Below, in pieces: positions 45,746-57,138 of a stretch of 64,000 nucleotides of DNA. The DNA comes from Cryptomeria japonica (taxonomy: Eukaryota; Streptophyta; Pinopsida; Cupressales; Cupressaceae). The notes below the pieces were generated by a model. It did no database searches and was not told where the DNA came from. It was given only the letters and a program-made list of their open reading frames with translations. The translations under genes and the position numbers were made by a program. The stretch covers positions 21,430,047-21,494,046 of the forward strand of contig NC_081405.1 in the NCBI RefSeq assembly GCF_030272615.1. The letters run 5' to 3'. How positions within the stretch are numbered: position 1 is the first letter of the stretch; each line of letters starts with the position of its first letter.

Positions 45746-48010
45746 TATTTTTGGAATTTTTCAAGGATAATGTATGATATGCAACTAAATGCAAACTAAA
45801 TAGATGAAGATGCAATCTATGTTTTTGGTTGTTTTTGAAGATTTTGACAAACTTTTTGAAATGCAAATCTAAGAGAGGAACCTTGGGAAATTGGAATGAT
45901 GTCTAGACCTCAAAGGAGAAAAGGACTTAACAGACAAAGGACAAGATGACAATGTCTCCCCTATATGCTTGGATACTAAGCTAGGTTTGACGAAATGATA
46001 TTGATGACAAAAAGGACAAAAGACTTGATGAGGTCTAGACTTCTTAACAATGACTTGGGGTTTATCAAAGATTTGGATTGCTTAAGTATGACAAGACCTA
46101 GGTTTTGAGACTATATGCAAAAGGACAATTAACATGCAAATGATCTTAATATGATATGATAAAGACTTAGGTTTAATGAAGAGACTTGGGATATGCAAAT
46201 GCAAATGTATGACGATGTCAACCTAAGATGAAACCTAAGGTTTAATTATGAAATGATATTACTCTTATGCAAGAGGACATATGCAAATGGATGACTTTTA
46301 TGCAAAAGAAGTATGACTTAGGTGAATCCTAACTTTGATACTTGATAATGAACTTGCAAAATGCAAACTAGGATGAACCTAAATGCAAGTGACATAAGAG
46401 TTGAGACAAGTTTTTGACCAATGTTGGACAACCATGCTTGATGTATGATCTTTGAATCTTGTTGAATGTTTGTTGGATGAATGTGTTTGGTGTTTGATCT
46501 TATGTTATATCAATGTGCTTGTTCTTGAAATGGTATTCAACTTTTGACAATCAAAGAATACAAGATGTTATAACTTAGACTCAAGACAATCATGCTCATT
46601 TCCACATTCCCTAGGGTAGGCAAAGACATTAGGTACTTGAGAGGTAGACTCATTATGGGATTCAAGGAGAATACATAGATGCTTGACCCCACGGGCTCCC
46701 CTCCACGACACTCACTTCTCAGGGCAGCCAAGCATCAGTCCCCATGGAATCTCCCCATGGCGAACTTAGTATCTCTTCCAAGTATCCGAATTTGTCCTTC
46801 TCAAGCAACTAGAAGGGTTTTTGGCCTCTAAAAACAAGGTATGTAGTAAGGATTTCTGTTAAGCATTACTCCTTGATGTCATGCAAGCGTGATTGAGACA
46901 TTAAGCCCATCAAGATACCAACAAATGTAGTCACGCAAGCGCGATTTAGACCAAGAGGCCCTACTTAGATGTTGATATGAGAAAGAGTTCAAGGGTCATC
47001 ACTTCCCAAGTAACTGCAATTCCCACGTAACACTTCCCTCAAAGCTTTCGCCCATCAGGTATTTTTTTATAGTGAGTTAGAATGCCCAGGAATTCTAGCT
47101 GTACTCACTTTGGGTCGTTCCCTTCTCACGATTATCACTCGCTTGCTAAAGAAAAGTGGTCAGGAAGGCAGGCCCTCTAATGGAGACACTCAATCAACAA
47201 CACAAGCATGGTATCGAAGATCTGGATTTCTGATCACCCTATGAAGGATGAGAGCATACTCTCCTACTCCAATGTCATACTTAACAAACAAAGCAAACAA
47301 AGGTTTATTCCAACCTATTTAAAAATCACTAAGTGCCTAATTAAAAAACTCAAACACACAATTTGGTTGTTTCTCCAAGGCAACCTGCAAAACACATGTT
47401 AGAGGTTTGATTTGTTGTCTTTGACCATCGAATCTGCACAAAACATGTTAGTAATTTGATTTTTAGTCTTTGTCATGCGTATGCCAAGATCCTGCATAAA
47501 TAATCAGTACCAAAATCCAAAGCATAGATGATCTGATTTATGAAAACTATCAAAATTTTAGTCCACTTCGAGAAGGCATAACTTCCTCATCCTAGCTCCG
47601 AATTACAAACCGTTTGATGCGTTGGAAAGGTATTCAAATAATCCAGAACCAAGTTTCAGAAACATCAATGATATCTCATCATGTTTCCGCGCACCATATT
47701 TGTCCAGAAATGCATCGAAGACCCTCAAAATTGCAATTTACTAAAACATATAAAATTTTCAAGTAAAAACTGCATTTTTTACCTTTGTTCTGGACTTTAC
47801 ACAGGCGCAGAAGTCATGACACAGGCGCAAGATGTCTAACACAAGCGCAGAAGTCTTCAACACAAGCGCAAGATGCTTCAACACAGGCGCAGAATGCTTC
47901 ACACAGGTGCAGGATGTGTCCAGAATGCACTGCACGGCTTTGTTTTTGAGTTTTTGACCTGCAAATCAACTTAGAAGCACTCAAAAACACAGTAAGATGG
48001 TTAGAAGGTT
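45746..48010 (-). other. E4 5' leader
   Basis: No gene supported. The section at about 46670-47200 is related to the E3 leader (29600-30160). 47400-47760 is unique here. 47799-47911 holds the six-unit array described separately. Confidence 0.65.
47799..47911. repeat. E4 5' array: six direct ACACARGCGCA motifs with 20-bp period
   Basis: Starts at 47799, 47819, 47839, 47860, 47881 and 47901. Motif ACACAGGCGCA or ACACAAGCGCA (the last has GGTGCA). It ends 100 bases from the primer binding site. In element RNA it reads TGCGCYTGTGT six times. Confidence 0.9.
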
Positions 48011-48032
48011 AGTATTCACGTCGGGTTCACCA
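48011..48032 (-). other. E4 primer binding site, tRNA-Trp type
   Basis: The minus strand reads TGGTGAACCCGACGTGAAT, complementary to the 3' end of plant tRNA-Trp (recalled). Five bases (48033-48037) separate it from the LTR. AGAAGGTT just beyond (48003-48010) is a remnant of the longer tRNA match seen in E2. Confidence 0.8.
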
Positions 48033-48037
48033 GTTAA

Positions 48038-49565
48038 TGTAGCATAGAAATTAGGAATCATCACAAGATAAGTAGATCAATCAAAACATTAAACATGATA
48101 GCTCAATCATAAGAAAACTCAATGCAAATGAACCTAATTACAATGCACATTCAATAGAGGTATGAAAATGAAGCATTCAAAAGAAAACATTATGCAAACT
48201 AGATTCAAGATTGAATACTCCTTCCATGCGGCTCCATTGTTGTTCTTTCCTCTTCAATAGTTTTGTGGATCTCACCTACAAGTGCTCTCACAATTGAAAG
48301 CAAAAAGCTCAAGAGTACTAGAACGAAAATTCAGTAGTTTGTTAGCAATTTAGAATTCATGAAGTGATTCAAGGGATTAAGAATTAAGGATTTGATTCAA
48401 GAAAATCATCCAATTTATAGAAGAATTGGATAAATGACAAGATTGGCATGATGCAATTCAAATGGAAATTGCAAATCAATATGACAAATTATGACAAATT
48501 ATGCATTTTCTATGCACAATTTGATTGATTGATAATTGATGACAAATTATGACACATTCCATGTCAAAATTGATTGATTATCAATTATGACAATTTCATG
48601 ACAAATTGAAATGTCATTCCCATAGAATTAGGAGATGAATTAGGAGGGAAAAGGAATAAGAAATTTGAAAAATTAGAAAAATTGAAATTGATGAAAATTA
48701 GGAATTAGAAATTGATGGAAATTAGAAATTAGGATTTAGTGAATTAATTAATAATTTTTCATTTATTAATCAATTCACAAAGAGGAATAATTAGCCAATT
48801 AAATAAAGATTTAATTGTAATGAGAAGACCTAGGATAAATAAGTAATTTATTTAATCCTAGAGGAAGAAATGACAAATTAGGTTAAATGAATAAATCATA
48901 AAACCCTAGAAGACGAATTAGAAATGCGAAAATGACAATTAGGTCTTGATTGAAGATAATTAATGTCATGATTTTGAATTGATAAATGACCAGTGCGACA
49001 AAATGATTTGATTGATAAATGCGCCAATTGACGAGGAACAATGACAAATTGATCCAAATTGACATAATTAAGACAGACAATGATCGATAGCGAAATGATC
49101 GCAAAATGACGAGATTGAAAAGAGGACAAAAATCGACGACAAAATAGATTGCAAAATGACAAGATAATGACCACGATCGATGACAAATCGATCGCAAGAT
49201 GACAAGATTGAAGGATTGATGATAAATCGACAAGATTGATAAACCGATCGCCAAATGATAAGATTGAAAATAGGACAAAACCCTAATTAGGATTGACGAT
49301 GTCCAAAATGATGACAAATGAATACGCACATTGATGCGACAGGGTAAAATTAATCAAAATCATGATTGGATAATGTTATCGACAAGACCAAATTCGAGGA
49401 CGAAATGATTGAAGAATGTAGAAGAATGACTCGATGTTCGCAAATGATAAAGACCAAGTGCGTGACATAGGAGAAATGTTAATGCGACGCAAAAACCTAA
49501 AATGAGGCGATGCGCAAATGTTAAAGTATGACCTTGCAAGCGTTGACCATTTTTGGGTGTCTACA
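48038..49565 (-). repeat. E4 5' LTR (right copy)
   Basis: 1528 bp, TGTAGCATAG to GGGTGTCTACA. It differs from the left copy at about five positions (for example GCGACGC against GCAACGC near the right end), mostly C/T or G/A. Confidence 0.95.
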
Positions 49566-49570
49566 CCTTG

Positions 49571-50628
49571 AATTTCACAGGATCTACCTCAATGCCTTTA
49601 CTTGAGACAAAGTATCCTAAGAGCTTCCCAAAAGTTACTCCAAAGACACATTTCTTTAGATTGAGATGAATGTGGTATTGTTCCAATCTGTTGAAGATTT
49701 TATCCAGTACTGCAAGATGACCCTCTCTTGTTAATGATTTAGCTAGTAAATCCTCCACATAATCTTCCATTATTGTGTGCATCATATTGTGGAAGACGGT
49801 AGTCATGGCTCTTTGATATGTTTCCCCTACATTCTTTAGACCAAATGACATCACATTCCAACAGTATGTTCCCCATGGACATGTGAAAGAGGTTTTGTGT
49901 TGATCCTCTAGAGCAATTTTAATCTTGTTGTACCCTGAAAATCCATCCATAACATAAAGCATCGCATGACCTACTGTTAGATTGATAATCATGTCGATAT
50001 TTGGTAAGGGGAAGTCATCTTTAGGACATGGCTTATTTAAATCATTGAAGTCCGTAGAGATATGAATGCCCCCATTAGGTTTGCCAATAGGTACAATATT
50101 GGAGATCCACTCTACATATTCAGTTGGTTTGATGAAGCCAACATCCAAGAGTTTTTTAAGTTCAGCTTTGACAAGAATGCCAATCTATGGGTGCATCTTT
50201 CTGAGCTTTTGTTTGACAAGTTTAGCTCCTTCTGCTATAGTTAGGTGATGCATGACCAAATCTGGATCTAAGTCGGGCATGTCTACATAAGACCATGCAA
50301 AGTTGATTTGGCGCTTCTGGAAGAATTCCACAAATTTTGGTTGTTCTTCAGGAGTAAATAGAGATTCCAAATGTATCTTGTGAGGAATCTTAGGGGTCCC
50401 CACATTGAATTCTTTTGTTTCTTCTATTAGGATGGTCGATCTCTCTTGATTCGTACAAAAGGGGAGGATCTCAAACCTTTCATCCTCAAGCACCTCAGAG
50501 GTTTTTACCTTTGGATACACTCTGTTTTTATTTTTTTGGGATAAAAAGTGCCATGGTGTGGTTTTCACTAGAAGATCCATGCTATATTGTAATATTTTTG
50601 TAGCTAAAAGGTTTAACATCTGCCCCAA
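49571..50628 (-). pseudogene. E2 reverse transcriptase, N-terminal and palm part
   Basis: Fragments 50628-50185 and 50148-49561 are in one frame. Signatures: FAWSYVDMPDLDP, ELKKLL, NIVPIGKPNGGIHISTDFND, DDFPLPNIDMII, YVMDGFSGYNKIKI, MSFGLKNVGETYQRAM, then DYVEDLLAKS where YVDD is expected, so one catalytic Asp is Glu. GKLLGYFVSSKGIEVDP leads to the E4 insertion in the next codons. The remainder resumes at 36528. Confidence 0.9.
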
Positions 50629-51466
50629 AGTATGCTACGTTGTTAAGTTCAATGGCAAACCCAGCTTTATGATCCCGACTTGGTATGTTATCTTGTAATT
50701 CTAGAAAGTCTATGAGTGCCTCATCATTTTGGAAATGGTCAAGGCATGGGGGATTTGGTTGGTTCCATTCAACGAGTTTGGGATGGATGATAGGCATTAC
50801 TTTGTCGATTAAGTTGAGTTCATGGGAGGCATTAGTGAGGGTTAATACGGAGGCATGAAGTTCATCGATGGTACTCTCCTTGTCAGATTTCAGTGTAGGA
50901 TTTGACGTAGGGCTTGTGGAAGTTGCTTCTAGCTCAGGAACCCAAAAAGTTTTAATCCATGGTTCTCCATAAATTGGTATATCCTTATGAGGTGGAGGGG
51001 GTGATTTTTCTTCCTCATCTGAAGTATTTAAGTGCACTGAATCCCAATCCAACTCATGTGATTCTATCTCTTAATCACTCTCTAGCATCCGATTACTGTA
51101 CCAAGCTGGGATGTCTTTTGAATTGAATAGTACATTAGTTACTGGATTATGTACTTTTGGAGGTGGGATTGCTAGTGCTGCTAGTGTTGTTGGTGCTGTT
51201 GATGTTGCTGGTGGGGTTATTGGTGTTGCTGGTGCTACTGATGGGGTTGTTGGTGTTGCAAATATAGTCAAGGATTGCATCCTTGGACTAATCATCTGAT
51301 ACACAGGTTTGATGGGTTTTCCTTTGAATTGAAGCTTGGGAAGAGATTCTCTTTGAAAACCTACTCCAGTTTTATTTCTTGGTTTCAACTCCAGTTGTAA
51401 GGTCTCTCGTCGTCCTTGTTTGCAAGGTCCCAAAGCACTATGGCCATCATATCCAATTATTTGCAT
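50582..51466 (-). pseudogene. E2 linker between protease and RT, with G-patch-like motif
   Basis: Fragments 51466-51071 and 51052-50582 are in one frame. The start (IIGYDGHSALGP, KTGVGFQRE) resembles a G-patch, a glycine-rich RNA-binding motif found near retroelement proteases. A Pro/Thr/Ala-rich stretch and an acidic stretch follow (SDEEEKSPPPPHKD). No catalytic motif is seen. Confidence 0.6.
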
Positions 51467-51713
51467 TATAGTGAAGCGTTTTCAATATTTTTCAGTGGGG
51501 GGCTTAGCCTTTAGGCTTTCTTTGTCGATAGGGTCTATGTAGATCCATTCTGCTAGGTCTTCATCCATGGTTTCCTCCTCTTGATTTTTACCAGGGGTGA
51601 ATTATGCCAAAGTGCAAGTTCTTTTAGCCAGTGGTGTTTGAAGTAAACCTTGGGGTTTTCCATGAGTTCTAGGGGATGTGAGTAATTGCCCAACACAAAT
51701 GAGTTGGCTAAGA

Positions 51714-52330
51714 TTATATTCCCTGGGACCTTTTTTCAACCATTTTCATTTTCAATTTCTCGTGCTTTGGTGTAGGGGTTATTAAGTTGGAAAGAGAGGC
51801 TGGATTAACATATGATGAAGAAGGGATAGCTTCTCTGTTGTTAGGTATGGTGATCTTTGGCTGATGGTTAATATTATTACAATATGCAAATGGATTAGCA
51901 TCACAGAGGATCATAATTTCTACCCCATTATGTGGAAAATTGATACACTGGTGATAGGTAGATTGAACGGCTTGCATGGCATGTATCAAAGGTCTTCCTA
52001 ACAAGAGATTGTATGGAAAAGGAAGGTCTAGAACTTGGCAAACTATATGCTTCACCACTGGCCCAACCCTGATAGGTAATATAATAGCTCCTCTGGAAGA
52101 ACTTTCTGCATCATGATATGCTTTAATGGTTATATTTTTGCTGATATCCACTTATTCTACTGCATAACCCAATGTTGTGACTAACTGTAAGGTGCATATG
52201 TTTAAGCCATCTCATTGTCAATCAAGACTGACTTGATTCTATGTTGGTTTACAAATCCTTCAATATGGAGGGAGGCATTATGGGGTTGTTGGAAGGATGT
52301 GTTGCCACTTTCAGTAAAAGTGAGACATGG
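51714..52330 (-). pseudogene. E2 protease (active site lost)
   Basis: The C-terminal half is clear (ITIKAYHDAESSSRG, YNLLLGRPLIHAMQAV, AYCNNINHQPKITIP) and parallels E3. The stretch near 52200-52225 that should encode DGGA is altered by a small indel, so the catalytic aspartate context is lost. Confidence 0.75.
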
Positions 52331-52528
52331 TGATCACTTTAGACTACCAACCATGGCTTGAAAATGATCTATGTTGAGGTTGGCGGGGACAAACGCTTCT
52401 TGGAGAGCTTGATCCAAGATTGTTTTATGTGAGGGGGATAAGCATAAAATCTCTAATATGGAGATGAGGGATGACATCTTATCCAATTACTCTACAGGAT
52501 TATATTTTTTGGGGAGGGATGTCATTCC

Positions 52529-54275
52529 TTATGGTGCCACTCGAATAGTAATCTTGCTATGACGCATAACAATATTGCATGTAGGATTTGGATCTTGTAT
52601 GGTAAGAGTTGCAACTTGTTCTTCTGCATCATAAAGGTGTTTCACAGTATAATTGTATGCAACTTGTGTGTAATTGGTTGTGGTATCTATGTTTCTCCTT
52701 GAGGTGGATGGACCCCTTTGATCATATGATGGAAGTGGATTCTTGAACATTAAGTGATCATCATTAGATGTTTTTGGGTCATACCCCTCAATTTTGATTT
52801 CTCCATGATCGATAAGATCCTGAACAAGATCTTTTAGTTGATGACAATTGCTTGTTTTATGCCCTCTTCCTTGGTGAAATTCATAATGTTCATGATCTTG
52901 CCACCATGGAGGCTTGATTTGAGGCTCATAATTGGATATTTTTGGTAAGGTCACAATATTGGAGGATATTAATTAGCATAAGATTGTTTTGATAGGTTCT
53001 CCTAAGGGTGTATATGTGTATTTTGGCTTGTAGTTTTGTTGCTTTTGTTTTGGCTCCTCTTGTTGTGTATGGTGACCTTGGTTTTGTGGATTATTGATGT
53101 TGTTGTTGTTAGGAGGGGGGTTTTGTCCTACAAACCTAACCACAAGTTGTGCAATTTTCACTATTCTTGCGTCCACTATCCCATCATTGACAACGTTCTT
53201 GTTTTTGTTCCAAAATTTTGGTTTGTCGCTATTATAGTGTGGACAAGGACCATCTTTGTTTTCATTATAAATTTTGATAAGTCCCTTTTTTATGACGGCT
53301 CTTTCACATTTGAGCCCTCGAGTGATCATTTCTTCAAAGGATTTTGTACTCATGTCCAAATGAAATTTCATTTCATCATTTAAGTTGGAAATGAAATTTT
53401 CCACTAATTCTTGCTCAGGTAGAGGAAGGGAGCGTCTGCTAGACAGTTGTCTCCACCGTTGTAGGAAAGTTGAGAACAACTCCCTTGGTTTTTGTTTTGT
53501 GTTGCCCAAATCTGCCATGGTGGTGTCACGTTCTATGTTGTGTGCATAATGAGCAAATTTTTGGACCAGCTCTTCAAATGTTCTAATGCAACCTGGCAGT
53601 CGTGAAAACCATTGTGTGGTCATGCCTCCCAAACTTTGAGGAAAGAGGTGCATTAGATATGTGTCCTCATAGGCCACCTCTAAGCAAGCGGAGTGAAATT
53701 CTCACACATGGTCCCTAGGATCTCCTTTGCCTCTATATTTTTCAAATTTGGGTGTTTCGAACCCTCGTGGAAAAGGTGGCATAAGCATGTTCCTGTCAAA
53801 TGGATAGGGACAAATGTTGTTAAGTGAGAACTGATTGGTCTTCACACCACTGTTTTGTTGTTGGGTGAGATTTTCTACTTGTTGCCTCAACATGTCTATT
53901 TTTGAAGGAGGAGGAGGAGGTGGAGGATTCCCTTGATGATTAGGGTCATAGAAGAAGTATTCTCTACCTGCTCCACCATCATGATGGCTATGTTGCTTGG
54001 AGGTTTGTTGTAATTGTGTTATATCAAAATTGGAGGAAAGTTTGGTACCCTCTTGAGCGAGTTTCAAGAAATGAGGATTGGCATTGTTTCTAAGAATTTC
54101 ATCAAAGATTGTTGAATTTTGGATTATCTTGTGCTCTTTCTATATCTTCTAGAGTTGGAGTGCTGGGTTCTTCATCATTAGTGCCTCCTCCAAAGGCCTC
54201 ATGAAAATCGTTGAGGTTTTCTTCCTCCTCTTCAATTTCTAGTTGTTGATTTCTCATTGATCTTGTTTGAGCCAT
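52529..54275 (-). pseudogene. E2 gag (broken)
   Basis: ATG at 54275 (MAQTRSMRNQQLEIEEEE), then a frameshift. 54067-53702 ends FEKYRGKGDPRDHV. 53677-52973 is the gag core (QWFSRLPGCIRTFEEL, ELFSTFLQRWRQLSSRR, ENFISNLNDEMKFHL). 52954-52529 has the zinc-knuckle region EFHQGRGHKTSNC in which the first Cys is Tyr. The last three are in frame with stops between them. Confidence 0.85.
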
Positions 54276-57097
54276 GTTTTTGAAAGTTGATGTTTGTGAA
54301 AGTGATTATGAGGTTGTGATGAAATGTTTGATGGAAGACAAGTTTTGTGAAATGTTTGTGGGAGATAGATCTCTAATACTGAATATTGGATGTTAATAGA
54401 GTACTTTGTGAATTGCTTTTGTGTTTTTCAACAATTGGATGCGATGAGGTATAGCAAGGTTTGAGATGTGTTACAATCCAAGCTACCTAGCAATGAGAGG
54501 ATGCACTCATGAACTAGTTTTAACCTATCCAGATGTGTAGAAATGCCTCTTAGGATGATTGATCCTAGATGTAGAGACACCCTAAAATGATTTGTTGGTT
54601 TGTTTTAAGCAATATCTAAAAGGACTAAGGACAAAACCTCTTTGTGTTGAGAGTTGAGCGATTTTGTGATGTTTTAATGTGAAAGTGGATAGTATATGTT
54701 TCAATAAAATTCTTTCGTTATGAAGGGGGTTTCTACTTTTTCCTCTCTTACAGGGGTTGGTGGTTCCCCTCGAGCTTTGCTGTATGTGATACAAATTTGA
54801 GGAAAGAAAGCAGGATTGATCTTTCCCCCTTTGTTCTTGTCATAATCAAAAGCTGTATATTGAGTGAAAGCTCTATTGCTCAAAGGCTCTTTGTCAAATT
54901 CATTGGATTTTCCCTAAATGTATAAGTGTATATGATGCAAGAATACTCTATGTAAGAGGAAGAGTTGTCTATTGATATAGAAAAAAATTCCTTTTCTTGA
55001 TAAAAGCCTTTGAACCAATTTGTCTCTTCTTCAATTTGGTCTTTTTATGAAGATTTATTTTTCTCAAGATATGAGTGATGGTCATACAAAATGATATTTT
55101 GTTTCACTTGCTGAGGTCAATTTGTATATCAATATTGGATGTAGATTTGTTTTGTAATGTTGATGTAGATTCATTGTATGGATAGTTTATTTCAATTTGT
55201 TTTGAATCCTTTGACAAGAAAACACATCAAGCACACAAGAACAATAATCTTGCCCTTTTTCAATAAAAGGCACAACAAGTGTGGGTCTAAATCAACCTAA
55301 TCATGAACTTTTTGACCCTTATAAATGTATTTTATGTTCCAAAAAGCCTAAAGGCGGCCCAAATTTTTATTGGTCTAAAACAAGACGAAGACAACTCAAA
55401 CACTTTTTATCCCTAAGGTCATGGCCAGTTGTGATATTTTCAGCCCACATCTTGATATTTCTTTGAATTTGGTACTACATACCTTATGTATCCCGCCGTG
55501 GTAGGTAAGGATGCAATATACTAAGTATTACATGAGCATAATAGATAGATGATCCCTATGATGGGGGAGTCACCACTTTCATCAAGCTACAAGTAGCCTT
55601 TTAAAAAGCCCTATTTTTACTCAATGAAATATGTATGGCGAGTATCTTGGGACCAAAACCATCTATGCACTTGCACTCAACTTTTCACAAATATCCTCAA
55701 TCAATAGAACAGGTGGGATTCTAAGATAAGAGGTGTCTAGTAATGTTTGATGTCTTTGGACGTAAGTTCATTCTGCAATGACTCACTTAAGAGCCTTGTA
55801 ACTTGTTGTGGGGCCCATATGTCCTTTTGGCAAGTTACATTGTAAGAACAGCTACACCCAAGGCTACAAATTTAGCTCTCACTTGATTTCTATAGCGGCT
55901 CGAAGGATTTACCGCACAAGGTCATTCCCAAGAGTGATCTATCTCTTGGCAAGCCTCTCTTAAAAATAGAAAATTTAGAGCATTACTAACACTTTTCTCT
56001 TTCACCTAGAACCATGAGAGCCAAGGGAGAGGATAATGTGTGTTAGAAATGGGACCACTCTACAGATTTGCACAAGCGTGCCAAACACGGAAAACACTTA
56101 TTCTTTTTTACCTTTTATTGCAATATGATCTATTTGCTATTTGGAGATGTTGCTCCAATAGTCATGATGTTCTTTTTATTCCACAAAGCAATTTGTTTTC
56201 TAACTAGGAAAGTGAAATCCTAGTAAACAAAATGAAAGCACGTTTTCTTGAAAATTAAATTGCTTTTGCAAGTAAGTGGACAAGTTTGATTTTTCTTTTA
56301 ACTTGGAAATAAAAGGTTAATTGTGAATTTTATCATTGCAAGAAATGAAAGATTGCTTGTTCTTTTTAATCCCAAATTGAAATGTTTTTCCCTAACTTGC
56401 AGGAAAGAAAAGTGTTTTATTTGTTGTTCCTTTTACCTCACAATGAGATTCTTTTTAAGCCCAAATGAAGATGTAGTTGATTTTTTAAAACACCAAACTT
56501 AAAATGTGAGGTTCTTTTTACCAAAATGAATAAATGTGAATTCCATTTAACCAACTTTAAAAAGAAGTTAAAATGAAATTGAAATCCTAAATTAAAGTCC
56601 TCCAACCTGCAAGAAATCATTAAAAAAACCTGCAAGTAAACAAGTTAGAAAAATCCAAGATTTGATGTGGGCTTCCACAAGCCTAAGTTTAATTTTTTGG
56701 TTACAATTTTTGAACTCTCTGTTACAAAAGCGCTACTCTGTGAGAACACAAAAGTGCTACTTCGGACAACAGCGCCGAAGTACTCTAAAAAGTGCAAAAC
56801 TAATAACAAAAGCATTAAAATATTAACAAAAACCGCTAATTTAAAATTGTTTGACAGAATTAAAGAATTGACAGACAGAGAGCGCAAAAGTGCTAAATTA
56901 TTACAACAACACTAATTAATAAACAAAAGCGCTACAACTCTCACTAAAGCGCTAAAACTATAGTGAAACTGCTAAAACTCGAACCAAAGCGCTAAACCTC
57001 TTCTGACAATGGTGCCAAAATGCGAGAAAAAAATGTTAAAGCGCAACCTGTGTGTGAAAATTATAAGAAAATAAAAAACAAAAGTTAGATTTGAATA
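54276..57097 (-). other. E2 5' leader
   Basis: About 2.8 kb untranslated on the minus strand. No gene is supported; short ORFs here have no family signatures. The last 370 bases hold the 20-bp-period array. Confidence 0.6.
56727..57014. repeat. 20-bp-period array of AAAGCGCTA-like motifs beside the E2 primer site
   Basis: Clear units start at 56926, 56946, 56966 and 56986 (AAAGCGCTA or AAACTGCTA), exactly 20 bp apart. Weaker units continue to about 57006 and back through 56887, 56830, 56808, 56788, 56751 and 56727. Same position and period as the E4 5' array. Confidence 0.75.
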
Positions 57098-57136
57098 ATC
57101 AGAAGGTTGCATGTTCGATTCACGTCGGGTTCACCA
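57098..57136 (-). other. E2 primer binding site with extended tRNA-Trp match
   Basis: On the plus strand 39 bases ending GTCGGGTTCACCA match the 3' half of plant tRNA-Trp as I recall it, from the anticodon stem through the T loop (GTTCGATTC) to CCA, with one G to A change. The minus strand is therefore the primer site. Usual sites match only about 18 bases. Two bases separate it from the LTR. Confidence 0.75.
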
Positions 57137-57138
57137 AA

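Larger units (their letters stand above)
36534..49565 (-). mobile_element. E4: young non-autonomous element with a novel ORF and an antisense PMD gene
   Basis: LTRs 36534-38061 and 48038-49565 are both 1528 bp, start TGTAG, end CTACA and differ at about five sites by eye. CCTTG at 36529-36533 and 49566-49570 is a perfect target duplication inside the E2 pol gene. Polypurine tract and primer site give minus orientation. No gag, protease, RT or integrase domain is visible. The interior has an intact 907-codon sense ORF, an antisense plant-mobile-domain gene and two arrays of an 11-bp motif. Mobilisation by E2-like helpers is inferred from the shared polypurine tract, primer site and conserved blocks. 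Confidence 0.95.

Noticed and set aside
47799-47911. CRISPR-like repeat array
   Set aside because: Units are 11 bp with 9-10 bp spacers in plant retrotransposon DNA and no cas genes. It is a short tandem motif array.
57098-57136. tRNA gene
   Set aside because: Only the 3' half of a tRNA is present, it ends in a genomically encoded CCA, and it abuts an LTR start, so it is a primer binding site.
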